A DNA stretch of 64,000 nt from JAKPAM01 sp047601745 (GTDB lineage: Bacteria; Pseudomonadota; Gammaproteobacteria; Burkholderiales; Burkholderiaceae_E), in the NCBI GenBank assembly GCA_047601745.1, contig JASGIS010000001.1:3410001-3474000 (forward strand), in the 5' to 3' direction. The notes under the pieces were generated by a model. That model did not search any database. It was not told the origin of the DNA and was given only the letters and a program-made list of their open reading frames with translations. The translations under genes were made by a program, and so were the position numbers. Numbering within the stretch: position 1 is the first letter of the stretch; the number at the start of each line of letters is the position of its first letter. Below, piece by piece: positions 26,683 through 35,236 of the stretch.

Positions 26683-26975
26683 CTGAGTTCAACAATCGCA
26701 TTGCCGCACAGCGAGAGATTCTTCTCGTCGTGAACAGCTCGCGCTGGCGTGAGGAACTCTACGGGATGTCCAGTGGAGCACTCGACCGCTGGGTGCAAGC
26801 CAACAGCCTTGATCGAAGCTCGAGATTGGTCAGTCTCCTCTTGGAGGCTGCGGGAAAGCTATTTTTTCTCGCCAACAAGAGCCAAGAGCAGGTAACTGCC
26901 GAGTATCAGCTTCGCTCCTACGAAGTGTCCGGACTCACTGAAAAAATCCGTCTCGAGCTCCGGCAGAAAAATTAA
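26679..26975 (+). CDS. Small helical protein, third gene of the pentapeptide unit
   Basis: 98 residues, starting at an ATG that overlaps the nucleotidyltransferase stop as ATGA and preceded by agagg. Predicted almost entirely alpha-helical (RIAAQREILLVVNSSRW, LVSLLLEAAGKLFFLANK). No motif recognised. It might be an antitoxin-like or HEPN-related partner of the nucleotidyltransferase, but the RxxxxH motif of HEPN toxins is not seen. The tight coupling says the three proteins are made together. Confidence 0.65.
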   Translation: MTEFNNRIAAQREILLVVNSSRWREELYGMSSGALDRWVQANSLDRSSRLVSLLLEAAGKLFFLANKSQEQVTAEYQLRSYEVSGLTEKIRLELRQKN

Positions 26976-27507
26976 GACTTCTCGGCACTGATACGGATAA
27001 AGCGTACGTGTGAGCGTCGATCGAGTCAGTGGAATAGCTTTCGAGGTTCAAATGGAAACTGAAGCCTCGGAAACGTGGCTGGCTAATCTGTGCGAACGTC
27101 TCTCCATAGCGCGTGGCCGTCCGATTAAGCTGAACTGGTGTAGTCATCCAGCGTTCGCGAAGTAGCGGCCAATCGAGATGTGCCGATGTCCGCAACGGGT
27201 CGACATGAGCCTGTCGCTGCTCGCAGAAGCAGTCGCTCGAGTCGGTTCGCGGCGAGCCGCGCAGTCGAGTGGCCGGTTTAGGGGGGGGAAGCGGCCGTTT
27301 AGGACAAGCGGCGTTCAACGACTGGTGTTGGCGGCTGCTGCCGCTCAGGCACTGGACCGTGAATGATTCAGATCAGTCTTGAGCTGCCGTTCGGCACCAC
27401 GAACTGAAGGCCGTTTCTTGTCGCGGGCGGAAATTGGTAGCCATGGCTGCGGTCCCACACCGCATACAACCAGAAGCCCGCTTGCGCGGGCGTTTGTCGC
27501 CTATCTG
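26976..27507. other. Right end of the island, no gene
   Basis: About 530 bases without a supported gene. The minus-strand frame 26935-27318 is open but has no ribosome site or motif. Near 27281 a run of eight G followed by aagcggc resembles the seven G plus agcggc at 9132-9144 in the other border; the match is short and may be chance. The end holds the gloA terminator (27468-27491). Confidence 0.4.
27468..27491 (-). terminator. Rho-independent-like terminator after gloA
   Basis: On the minus strand, GCCCGC-GCAA-GCGGGC forms a six-pair GC stem with a GNRA loop, followed by TTCTGGTT. It begins 17 bases after the gloA stop codon. The T tract is imperfect. Confidence 0.6.
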
Positions 27508-27927
27508 CTACGTCCCGCGCAGCGGATTGGTATTGTCGGCCTCCAACCGCCGCTCAATCAACTCGATCTTATAACCATCCGGATCTTCGACAAACGCGAT
27601 AACCGTCGTACCGCCCTTGACCGGCCCAGCCTCTCGCGTGACCTTCCCACCAGCCGCCCGAATCCTCTCGCAAGCCTCCGCCGCATCCGGCACCTCGATC
27701 GCCAGATGCCCGAACGCCGTCCCCAGCTCATACCGATCCACGCCATAGTTGTACGTCAGCTCAAGCACGGCATTCGACGCCTCATCCCCATACCCGACGA
27801 ACGCAAGCGAATACTTCTGCTCGGGCCGGTCGGTCGTGCGCAGCAGCGACATGCCCATCACTTCGGTATAGAACGCGATCGAGCGGGGCAGGTCGCCGAC
27901 TCGCAGCATCGTGTGCAGCAGACGCAT
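27508..27927 (-). CDS. gloA: Lactoylglutathione lyase (glyoxalase I)
   Basis: A 139-residue metalloenzyme that converts the methylglyoxal-glutathione hemithioacetal to S-lactoylglutathione. The metal ligands H5, E56, H74 and E122 fall at exactly the positions known for E. coli GloA. Signature segments RVGDLPRSIAFYTEVMGM and EDPDGYKIELIE are intact. The ATG at 27927 is chosen over an upstream frame because it gives the family N-terminus MRLLHTMLRV. It is the last gene of the core block and marks the right border of the island. Confidence 0.95.
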   Translation of the reverse strand: MRLLHTMLRVGDLPRSIAFYTEVMGMSLLRTTDRPEQKYSLAFVGYGDEASNAVLELTYNYGVDRYELGTAFGHLAIEVPDAAEACERIRAAGGKVTREAGPVKGGTTVIAFVEDPDGYKIELIERRLEADNTNPLRGT

Positions 27928-27944
27928 GGCGGTACGCTTCCGTT

Positions 27945-28763
27945 TCAGTTCAACGCGAGATCGTCGGGGTAGCTGCGCAGCCACGCCCGGGCCTTCGAAT
28001 AATCGGGATAGATCTGGCCGACCACGTCCCAGAACCGCCGGCTGTGGTTCAGCTCTTTCAGGTGCGCGAGTTCGTGCGCGACGACGTAGTCGATGATGTG
28101 CGGCGGGAAGAACATCAGGCGCCAGTTGAGCCGGATCGCGCCGTCGGGGCCGCAGCTACCCCAGCGTGTGCGCGCCGACGACAGCGCCCAGCGGCTCGGG
28201 CCCTGGCCGAGCAGACGCGCGTAATGCGCGAGCCGTTCTTCGAACAGCGCGATCGCTTGCTGCCGGACCCAGTGCTGGACGGCATCGCGAAACGCATCAG
28301 GACCCGCATCTTCGGGCAGGCCGACCCATAGCACCTGGTCCTCGCGGCGCACGGCGACGCGGGCGGCGTCGACGCGTTGCATCCGCAGCGACGAGCCGAG
28401 GAACGGCAGGTCGGCGCCGTCTTCCCATTGGATCGCCAGCCGCGCGCGGCGCGCGGCGTGCTGGCGCCATTCGTCGAGCTTGCGCAGGATCCAGCGGGCC
28501 TTTTCGGCCAGCGCCTGTTCGATGCACGCGAGCGTGACCCAGCGCGGCGCGGTGACCGACAGGCCGCGGTCGTCGACGAGGAAGCCGATCGTGCGCCGCT
28601 GCGAGCGCGTCAACTGGTATTCGATGATCTGTTGTTCGAGGCGCACGAGGCGGCGGCCGGGAACGGGTTTGGGTTCGGCGCGGCGCAGCGCGTCGAACAG
28701 CGGCAGGCTCAGTTGCAGCGCGGCGTCGGCCGCGTCGCGAGGCGCTTGTCGCGGGCGAGTCAT
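27945..28763 (-). CDS. YgjP-like zinc metallopeptidase (M48/DUF45 type)
   Basis: A 272-residue protein with the zinc motif HELAHLKELNH (H230, E231, H234, H240) and the conserved RTRWGSCG just before it (199-206), both typical of the YgjP/DUF45 family. Substrates in vivo are not established. The ATG overlaps the plsC stop as ATGA, and gloA follows 17 bases later. Residues 100-150 are Arg/Asp-rich and less conserved-looking. Confidence 0.85.
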   Translation of the reverse strand: MTRPRQAPRDAADAALQLSLPLFDALRRAEPKPVPGRRLVRLEQQIIEYQLTRSQRRTIGFLVDDRGLSVTAPRWVTLACIEQALAEKARWILRKLDEWRQHAARRARLAIQWEDGADLPFLGSSLRMQRVDAARVAVRREDQVLWVGLPEDAGPDAFRDAVQHWVRQQAIALFEERLAHYARLLGQGPSRWALSSARTRWGSCGPDGAIRLNWRLMFFPPHIIDYVVAHELAHLKELNHSRRFWDVVGQIYPDYSKARAWLRSYPDDLALN

Positions 28764-29500
28764 TCGGGGCGGGATTCCTGGTGATAGTCGTCGGGGCTGA
28801 TGCGGCGCATCTCGGCCTCGATCCAGCGTTCGACCTCGGTGTTGACCGCATCGGCCGAGCGGCCGGCGGTCGCGATCGGCGGCCCGAACGATACGGTGAT
28901 CAGGCCGGGCGTCTTGATGAAGGCCTTACGCGGCCAGCACCGGCCGGAATTGACGGCGATCGGTACGACCGGCGCGCCGGTTCGCACCGCCAGTCGCGCA
29001 CCACCGCTCTTGTAGCGGCCGGGCTTGCCGACCGGCGTGCGCGTGCCTTCTGGAAACATGATGATCCAGCGGCCCTGTGCGAGCTTGGTCGCGCCTTGCT
29101 TGACGACTTCTTCGAACGCGTTGGCGCCGCGCCGGCGATCGATGTGGATCATGTCGAGCAGACCGATTCCCCATCCAAAAAATGGAATGTACAGCAGCTC
29201 CCGCTTGAACACGAAGCACAACTCGCGCCGAATGTAGCTCGGATAGAACAACGTTTCCCAGGTCGACTGGTGTTTGGACAGCAGCACGGCCGGGCCGGTC
29301 GGCAGGTTTTCGACCCCTCGTACCTGGTACCGGATCCCGAGCAGCCAGCGCGCGGCCCAGATCTGCATCGCCGGCCAGCGCACGGTGACGCAGTAGCGCC
29401 ATCGGCGCGGCAGCACCGCGCAGATCAAGCACAAGATCGCCCACGGGATCACCGTCAGCAATTCGAACAACAGGAACAGCGCGGCGCGCAGGGCGGGCAT
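28760..29500 (-). CDS. plsC: 1-acyl-sn-glycerol-3-phosphate acyltransferase
   Basis: A 246-residue membrane acyltransferase of phospholipid synthesis. One N-terminal membrane helix (about 5-30) is followed by motif I HQSTWE (H77-E82; Glu replaces the usual Asp of HX4D, a variant seen in related PlsC proteins) and the substrate-binding motif FPEGTRT (149-155). It sits between gmhB and the YgjP-like gene in the usual order for this group. Confidence 0.9.
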   Translation of the reverse strand: MPALRAALFLLFELLTVIPWAILCLICAVLPRRWRYCVTVRWPAMQIWAARWLLGIRYQVRGVENLPTGPAVLLSKHQSTWETLFYPSYIRRELCFVFKRELLYIPFFGWGIGLLDMIHIDRRRGANAFEEVVKQGATKLAQGRWIIMFPEGTRTPVGKPGRYKSGGARLAVRTGAPVVPIAVNSGRCWPRKAFIKTPGLITVSFGPPIATAGRSADAVNTEVERWIEAEMRRISPDDYHQESRPE

Positions 29501-29521
29501 CGGCGTCGGCTCCGGGGACGA

Positions 29522-30070
29522 CTAAGCGAGCAACACGTGATCGACGAAGCTGGCCAGATCGGCTTCGATCACGGTGTCGGGCGGCAGGTCCAGTTGCTGT
29601 GTCCTGCGGCCGTTGCCGGTCAGCACGAGGCCGGGCCGGCAGTGCGCGGCGGCGGCCGACTGGACGTCGCGCAGCGAGTCGCCGATGACGAACACGTCGT
29701 CGGGCGGCATGTCGTAGCGGCGCAGGATCTCGAGGATCATGCCGGGTTTGGGTTTGCGGCACTCGCACTGCGCATCGGCCGAGTGCGGGCAGAAGAACAC
29801 GGCGTCGATGTGGCCGCCGGCCTGCGCGGCGCACTGGTGCATCTTCGAGTGGATGGCGCCCAGCGTCGCCAGATCGAACAGACCCCGCGCGATTCCCGAC
29901 TGGTTGGTGGCGACGACGACCCGGTAACCGGCCGCGCACAGCCGGCCGATCGCTTCGAGGCTGCCGTCGATCGGCTGCCATTCGTCCGGGCTCTTGATGT
30001 ACGCGTCGCTGTCGTGATTGATGACGCCATCACGATCCAGGATCACCAGCCGGGGCGCGGTATTGGGCAT
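29522..30070 (-). CDS. gmhB: D-glycero-beta-D-manno-heptose-1,7-bisphosphate 7-phosphatase
   Basis: A 182-residue HAD-family phosphatase in the ADP-heptose pathway for the LPS core. The nucleophile and acid/base are D12 and D14 (ILDRDGVIN). Structural zinc ligands C94, H96, C102 and C104 lie in FCPHSADAQCECRKP, and the C-terminal acidic motif is FVIGDSLRD. The start overlaps the glyS stop by one base (TGATG). Confidence 0.93.
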   Translation of the reverse strand: MPNTAPRLVILDRDGVINHDSDAYIKSPDEWQPIDGSLEAIGRLCAAGYRVVVATNQSGIARGLFDLATLGAIHSKMHQCAAQAGGHIDAVFFCPHSADAQCECRKPKPGMILEILRRYDMPPDDVFVIGDSLRDVQSAAAAHCRPGLVLTGNGRRTQQLDLPPDTVIEADLASFVDHVLLA

Positions 30071-32436
30071 CAGACCGCCAGCCGCGAGATGTCGGCGACC
30101 CGGTTCATCATCGCCTGCAGCCGCGCGAGCAGCGCCAGGCGGTTGGCGCGCACCGCCGGATCCTCGGCCATCACCATCACCTTGTCGAAGAACGCGTCGA
30201 CCGGATCGCGCGCCTGGGCCAGCAGCAGCAGCGCGCCGTTGAAGTCGCCGTCGCGCATCCGCTGCGCGATCTGCGGTTCGAGCGCGGCGACCAGTTCGGC
30301 CAGCGCCTTCTCGGCGGGTTCGACGAGCCGCGCCGAATCGAGCGTCGCGGCAGCGCCAGCGCCAGCGGCGCCGGCGGGGCCGGACTTCTTCAGGATGTTG
30401 CCGATCCGTTTGTTGGCGCCGGCCAGCGACTGCGCTTCGGGCAGCCGCGCGAACTCGCGCAGCGCCTTGAGCCGCGCCGGCAGGTCGGCCAGCCGCGTCG
30501 GCGCCTGGTCGACGACGGCCGCCACTTCGTTGGCCGTGTAGCCGAGTTCGCGCAGGTAACCGGCGAGGCGGTCGTGGAAGAACGCGAGCAGCGTTTCGCG
30601 CGTCGGTCGGGCCGGCTTGTCCGAGGTCTTGCCGTCCTTACCATCCTTATCACGCTTGGCGCCCTGGCCGCTCGTCGAACCGGCTTCGCCGGCGTCGGTC
30701 GCGGCTGCGGCCGTCGTCGCTGCGGTGGCCGTCGCCGTTGCTGCGGTCGTTGCTGCGGTCGTAGCCACGGCTGCTGCCGTAGCCACTGCGGCCGCCGTGG
30801 CCCCGTCGTCGGACGCGAACGCCGCGCACGCATCGTCGATCAGCGCGTCGAGCGCCAGCGGCAGGCGTTTTTCGATCAGCATGCGCAGCACGCCGAGCGC
30901 GTGGCGGCGCAGCGCGAACGGATCCTTATCGCCAGTCGGCAACTGGCCGATGCCGAACAGGCCGGCGAGCGTTTCGAGCTTGTCGGCCAGCGCGAGCACG
31001 GTGCCGGTGGAACTGGCCGGCAGCGCATCGCCGGCGAAGCGCGGCTGGTACTGTTCGGCGATCGCGTCCGCGACGGTCGCCGGTTCGCCGTCGTGCGTCG
31101 CGTAGTAGCGACCCATGATGCCCTGCAGCTCGGGAAACTCGCCGACCATGCCGGTCAGCAGGTCGGTCTTGGCCAGCAGTGCGGCGCGCTCGGCCGGCGC
31201 CGGGTCCTCGCCCAGCGCCGTGGCGATCGCGCTCGCGATCCGGCGCACGCGATCGCTGCGCTGCGCCTGCGTGCCGAGCCGCGCATGGTAGACGACCGAC
31301 GCGAGCTGCGGCACGCGCGCGTCGAGCCGCGTCTTCTGGTCGGTTTCGAAGAAGAAGCGCGCATCGGCCAGCCGCGGGCGGACGACCCGTTGGTTGCCGT
31401 CGATGATGAAATGCGGATCCGGCACGGCCATGTTCGAGACGATCAGGAACTCGGGCAGCAGCCGTCCCTGCGCGTCGAACAGCGGGAAATACTTCTGGTT
31501 CGTGCGCATCGTCAGGATCAGGCATTCCTGCGGCACCTGCAGGAACTGCGCGTCGAAGCGGCCGACGTAGACCGCCGGCCATTCGACCAGCGCGGTGACT
31601 TCGTCCAGCAGCGGTGTGACGCTCGATTCGTCGCCCAGCGAGGCGTCCAGGCCCGCGGCGGCAGCGCGCAGCGCTTTGTCGATCCGCGCGCGGCGTTCGT
31701 CGAAGCCGGCGATCACGCGGCCGTCGCGTTCGAGCAGGTCCGCATAGTCGTCGGCATGCGCGAGTCTCAGTTCGCCGCTCGACTGGAAGCGATGGCCGCG
31801 CGTCGTGCGGCCGGCGTCGAGGCCGAGCACGGTCGCCGGTACGATGCGGTCGCCGTGCAGCGTCACCAGGCCGTGCGCGGGCCGCACGAAGCTGACGTTG
31901 GTACGGCCGTCGGCCAACTGGTACTGCATCAGCTTCGGGATCGGCAGCCGGCCCAGCGCGTCGTCGATCACCGACTGCAGCACCGCGTCCAGCGTCTGTC
32001 CGCGCACGACGCTGTCGGCGAAGAACACCTCCTGCTTGCCGTCGGAACCGCGCCGCAGCGCATCGATCGCGACGCCTTGCCGGGCGGCCCACTTGTGCAG
32101 CGCCTGCGTCGGCTCGCCCTGCGCGTCGAGCCCGACCTTCAGCGATGGGCCCTTGATCTCGACGCGGCGGTCGGGCGCGCGCTCGATGACGGCCGGCAGC
32201 CGCACGGCCAGGCGGCGCGGCGTCGCGAAGGTCCGGCGGCCGTCGGCCGGATCGCCGGCGTTGGCGTCGGTGTCGGCGAGCAGGCCGTGTTGCGCTAGGC
32301 CGGCGGCGATGCCGTCGGCGAACGCATCACCCAGGCGCTTGAGCGCCTTGGGCGGCAGTTCTTCGGTGAACAGTTCGACCAGCAGCGGCGCGCTGGCGGG
32401 AGTCTGGGGCTCGGTCACGGCGGTCGTCCCGGTCAT
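30070..32436 (-). CDS. glyS: Glycyl-tRNA synthetase beta subunit
   Basis: A 788-residue subunit of the tetrameric bacterial-type glycyl-tRNA synthetase. The N-terminus LLVELFTEELPPKAL and the segment LTMRTNQKYFPLFD are family signatures, and the C-terminal anticodon-binding region is present. It is roughly 90 residues longer than usual. The excess is explained by residues 541-612, an Ala/Thr repeat followed by a Lys/Asp/Gly-rich linker. Its start overlaps the glyQ stop as ATGA, as expected for subunits made in equal amounts. Confidence 0.95.
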   Translation of the reverse strand: MTGTTAVTEPQTPASAPLLVELFTEELPPKALKRLGDAFADGIAAGLAQHGLLADTDANAGDPADGRRTFATPRRLAVRLPAVIERAPDRRVEIKGPSLKVGLDAQGEPTQALHKWAARQGVAIDALRRGSDGKQEVFFADSVVRGQTLDAVLQSVIDDALGRLPIPKLMQYQLADGRTNVSFVRPAHGLVTLHGDRIVPATVLGLDAGRTTRGHRFQSSGELRLAHADDYADLLERDGRVIAGFDERRARIDKALRAAAAGLDASLGDESSVTPLLDEVTALVEWPAVYVGRFDAQFLQVPQECLILTMRTNQKYFPLFDAQGRLLPEFLIVSNMAVPDPHFIIDGNQRVVRPRLADARFFFETDQKTRLDARVPQLASVVYHARLGTQAQRSDRVRRIASAIATALGEDPAPAERAALLAKTDLLTGMVGEFPELQGIMGRYYATHDGEPATVADAIAEQYQPRFAGDALPASSTGTVLALADKLETLAGLFGIGQLPTGDKDPFALRRHALGVLRMLIEKRLPLALDALIDDACAAFASDDGATAAAVATAAAVATTAATTAATATATAATTAAAATDAGEAGSTSGQGAKRDKDGKDGKTSDKPARPTRETLLAFFHDRLAGYLRELGYTANEVAAVVDQAPTRLADLPARLKALREFARLPEAQSLAGANKRIGNILKKSGPAGAAGAGAAATLDSARLVEPAEKALAELVAALEPQIAQRMRDGDFNGALLLLAQARDPVDAFFDKVMVMAEDPAVRANRLALLARLQAMMNRVADISRLAV
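30695..30810. repeat. Ala/Thr-coding short repeats inside glyS
   Basis: Degenerate gctgc/ggtcg/tagcc units of six to twelve bases, reading on the coding strand as alternating Ala, Thr and Val (TAAAVATTAATTAATATA). The tract maps to residues about 543-581 of GlyS, between the catalytic-side helical domain and the anticodon-binding domain. Confidence 0.8.
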
Positions 32437-33329
32437 GCGGCGGGCTGGGCGGAAGCGGACGAGGCGAGCATCGGGAAGCCGAGCCGCTCGCGCGAGTCAT
32501 GGTAAGCCTGCGCGACCGCGCGGGCCAGGTTGCGCACGCGCGCGATGTACGCGGCGCGCTCGGTCACCGAGATCGCGCCGCGCGCATCGAGCAGGTTGAA
32601 CGTGTGCGAGCATTTCATCACCATCTCGTACGCCGGCAGCGCGAGCTGCGCGTCGATCAGCTTGCGCGCTTCGGCTTCGTACTCGTCGAAGTGGCGGAAC
32701 AGCATCGGGACGTTCGCGTATTCGAAGTTGTACTTCGATTGCTCGACTTCGTTCTGGTGGAACACGTCGCGATAAGTGATCGTGTCGGTCCACTTCAGGT
32801 CGAAGATGCTCTCGACGCCCTGCAGGTACATCGCCAGGCGCTCGATGCCATAAGTGATCTCGCCGGTCGTCGGCATGCACTTGAGCGAGCCGACTTCCTG
32901 GAAATAAGTGAACTGCGTCACTTCCATCCCGTTGAGCCAGACTTCCCAGCCCAGTCCCCACGCGCCGAGCGTCGGCGATTCCCAGTCGTCTTCGACGAAG
33001 CGCACGTCGTTGACCGAGGTGTCGATGCCCAGCGCGCGCAGCGAGCCGAGGTACAGGTCGAGGATGTCCGGCGGCGAGGGCTTGAGCACGACCTGGTACT
33101 GGTAGTAGTGCTGCAGCCGGTTCGGGTTGTCGCCGTAGCGGCCGTCCTTCGGGCGGCGCGACGGCTGCACGTAGGCGGCGCGCCAGGGCTCGGGGCCGAT
33201 CGCGCGCAGGAAGGTCGCCGTGTGGAAGGTGCCGGCGCCGACCTCCATGTCGTAGGGCTGCAGCAGCGCGCAACCCTGTTTGTCCCAATACTCCTGCAGC
33301 CGCAGGATGATCTGTTGAAAGCTCAGCAT
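32433..33329 (-). CDS. glyQ: Glycyl-tRNA synthetase alpha subunit
   Basis: A 298-residue class II synthetase subunit that activates glycine. It has MLSFQQIILRLQEYWDKQGC at the N-terminus, then DMEVGAGTFH, YVQPSRRPKDGRYGDNPNR and VEDDWESPTLGAWGLGWEVW. The ATG at 33329 is preferred over two upstream candidates because relatives begin with the same residues. Unlike the usual DMEVGAGTSH, this copy has Phe before His. Upstream, lnt ends 86 bases away. Confidence 0.96.
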   Translation of the reverse strand: MLSFQQIILRLQEYWDKQGCALLQPYDMEVGAGTFHTATFLRAIGPEPWRAAYVQPSRRPKDGRYGDNPNRLQHYYQYQVVLKPSPPDILDLYLGSLRALGIDTSVNDVRFVEDDWESPTLGAWGLGWEVWLNGMEVTQFTYFQEVGSLKCMPTTGEITYGIERLAMYLQGVESIFDLKWTDTITYRDVFHQNEVEQSKYNFEYANVPMLFRHFDEYEAEARKLIDAQLALPAYEMVMKCSHTFNLLDARGAISVTERAAYIARVRNLARAVAQAYHDSRERLGFPMLASSASAQPAA

Positions 33330-33415
33330 TCGATGAGGGCCGGACGGCATCGTGCCGCGGCGCCGGCGGTCGGCGCGGGGCGGCAATGGATTCGGATGGT
33401 GCGGAAAGCGCGATT

Positions 33416-35236
33416 CTAGCGGATCGCCGCTCTCGGCCGGCCGCGCGCGGCGAGCGCGAACGCCGCGATCGCCAACCCGGCCAACGCGAGCAGCAGCGCC
33501 GGCCCGTCGCCGAAGCGCGCGTACGGCGTCAGGCCCCGCATGCCCTGCACGCTGTCGTCGAGCACGCCGATCGCATCGCTGGCCAGGCGCGCGCGGACGC
33601 GGCCGCCGGCATCGATCGACGCCGTCACGCCGGTATTGGTCGCGCGCAGCATCGGCTTGCCGGTCTCGATCGCGCGCATCCGCGCGATCGCCAGGTGCTG
33701 CGGCAGCGCGACCGAATCGCCGAACCAGCCGAGGTTGCTGGCGTTGATCAGGATGCTGGCGCCCTGGCGCACGGCCGGCAGAAGTTCCTGGCCGAACAGG
33801 TCTTCATAGCAGATGTTGAACGCGACCCGCTGTCCGTCGATCGCGATCGGCGGCTGGTCGATCGCGCCGCGCGTGAAGCTGCCGAGCGGGATGTCCATCA
33901 GGCGCACGAACCATTGGAAGCCGGTCGGCACGAACTCGCCGAACGGCACCAGATGGTGCTTGTCGTACTGCGCGATCGGCCGCAGCGGATCCGCGCGGTC
34001 GAGCAGCACCACGCTGTTGGCGATGTCGACGCGCATCGGGTCGTCGCCGTCGGCCCGCGCGTCGCGCAGCGAGCGCTCGTGCGGCGTCATCGGCATGCCG
34101 ATCGCGATCACGCCGCGCCGCGTGTCGCCGGGCGCGAACATCGCGTCGACGATTTCCGGCGGCGTGCCCGGCCAGGGCACCGTCCACGCGGTTTCGGGCA
34201 GCACGGTCAGCACCGGCGGATCGGCTGCCGGCCGCTGGTCGATCAGCGCGAGGTAAGTGCGCATCGCCTGCAGCGTGTGGCGCGCGTCGAACTTCATCGA
34301 CTGCGGCACGTTGCCCTGCACGAGCCGCACCGGCATCGGCGCGCCGTCGGGCTCGGTCCAGGCCGTCGCGCGCAGGCCCTGGCCGATCGCCAGCGGCAGC
34401 ACGACGGCGCCGACCAGCACCGGCCAGTCGATGCGCGGCGGGCGTCGTCGCGCGAGCAGCGCCAGCCCGCAGGCCAGCACCGCCGCCATGCCGTCGACGC
34501 CGAGCACGCCCAGCACCGGCGCCCAGCCGGACAGCGGCGAGTCGACGTGCGCATAGCCGATCGCCAGCCACGGAAAGCCGGTGAACAAGGTGCCGCGCAG
34601 CCATTCGGCCAGCAGCCAGCACGCGCCGAACGCGGCGGCGATCGCCAGGTCGAGAAGAGATCGCGCGGACGCCGGCGTGGACGGAGAACTGGACGAGGAG
34701 GCAGGCAACGAGGCGGGTAACGAGGCGGGTAACGAGGCGGGTAACGAGGCGGGTAACGAGGCAGGCGGAGAGGCAGGCGGAGAGGCAGGCGGAGAGGCAG
34801 GCGGAGAGGCAGGCGGAGAGGCAGGCGCAGAGGCAGACGCAGAGGCGGATGCCGGTGCCGCGTGTTCATCCGCGCGAGCGGGCCGGCGCAGGCGGTCGAC
34901 GACGACCAGCACCGCGGCCGGAAACAGCGACAGGTAGGCGGCGAACAGCAGCAGCGCGAGCCCGGCCAGCGGCGCCGGCATGCCGCCGAAGTCGTGCATG
35001 CTGATGTACAGCCAGTACAGGCCGCAGGTGAACCAGCCCAGGCCGAACGCCAGGCCGATCGTCGCGCTGCGCCGCCAGCCCGCGGCCGCCGGCCCGGCCA
35101 GCCAGATCGTCAGCATCGCGGCCAGCGCCAGCGTCTGCAGCCAGCTTCCGCCGATCGGGGCGAAGCCGGTCGCGTGGACGGCGCCGGCCAGCAGCGCGCC
35201 GAGCCCCGCGCGCCACGGGCGCGCGGCGACCGTCAT
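33416..35236 (-). CDS. lnt: Apolipoprotein N-acyltransferase
   Basis: A 606-residue inner-membrane enzyme that adds the third acyl chain to lipoproteins. N-terminal membrane helices (about 10-115 and 190-290) precede the nitrilase-like domain with the catalytic triad E348 (LPETAW), K426 (YDKHHLVPFGEF) and C476 (ICYEDLF). It is about 95 residues longer than E. coli Lnt. Residues 128-190 are an Ala/Ser/Pro repeat placed in a loop between membrane helices, where it is unlikely to disturb the active site. The start overlaps the corC stop as ATGA. Confidence 0.95.
   Translation of the reverse strand: MTVAARPWRAGLGALLAGAVHATGFAPIGGSWLQTLALAAMLTIWLAGPAAAGWRRSATIGLAFGLGWFTCGLYWLYISMHDFGGMPAPLAGLALLLFAAYLSLFPAAVLVVVDRLRRPARADEHAAPASASASASAPASPPASPPASPPASPPASPPASLPASLPASLPASLPASLPASSSSSPSTPASARSLLDLAIAAAFGACWLLAEWLRGTLFTGFPWLAIGYAHVDSPLSGWAPVLGVLGVDGMAAVLACGLALLARRRPPRIDWPVLVGAVVLPLAIGQGLRATAWTEPDGAPMPVRLVQGNVPQSMKFDARHTLQAMRTYLALIDQRPAADPPVLTVLPETAWTVPWPGTPPEIVDAMFAPGDTRRGVIAIGMPMTPHERSLRDARADGDDPMRVDIANSVVLLDRADPLRPIAQYDKHHLVPFGEFVPTGFQWFVRLMDIPLGSFTRGAIDQPPIAIDGQRVAFNICYEDLFGQELLPAVRQGASILINASNLGWFGDSVALPQHLAIARMRAIETGKPMLRATNTGVTASIDAGGRVRARLASDAIGVLDDSVQGMRGLTPYARFGDGPALLLALAGLAIAAFALAARGRPRAAIR
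34667..34855. repeat. 12-bp minisatellite inside lnt
   Basis: Tandem 12-mers of two related types run side by side: aacgaggcgggt (about five copies, giving LPAS on the coding strand) and ggagaggcaggc (about five copies, giving PPAS), with degenerate edges. All units are multiples of three bases, so copy-number change keeps the frame. Confidence 0.92.

Noticed and set aside
26935..27318. 127-codon minus-strand frame at the right island end
   Set aside because: No ribosome site and no domain; it overlaps the small protein of the pentapeptide unit in antisense.
34690..34850. CRISPR-like regular repeats
   Set aside because: Units of 12 bases without spacers, lying in frame inside lnt. This is a minisatellite; no cas genes are in the window.
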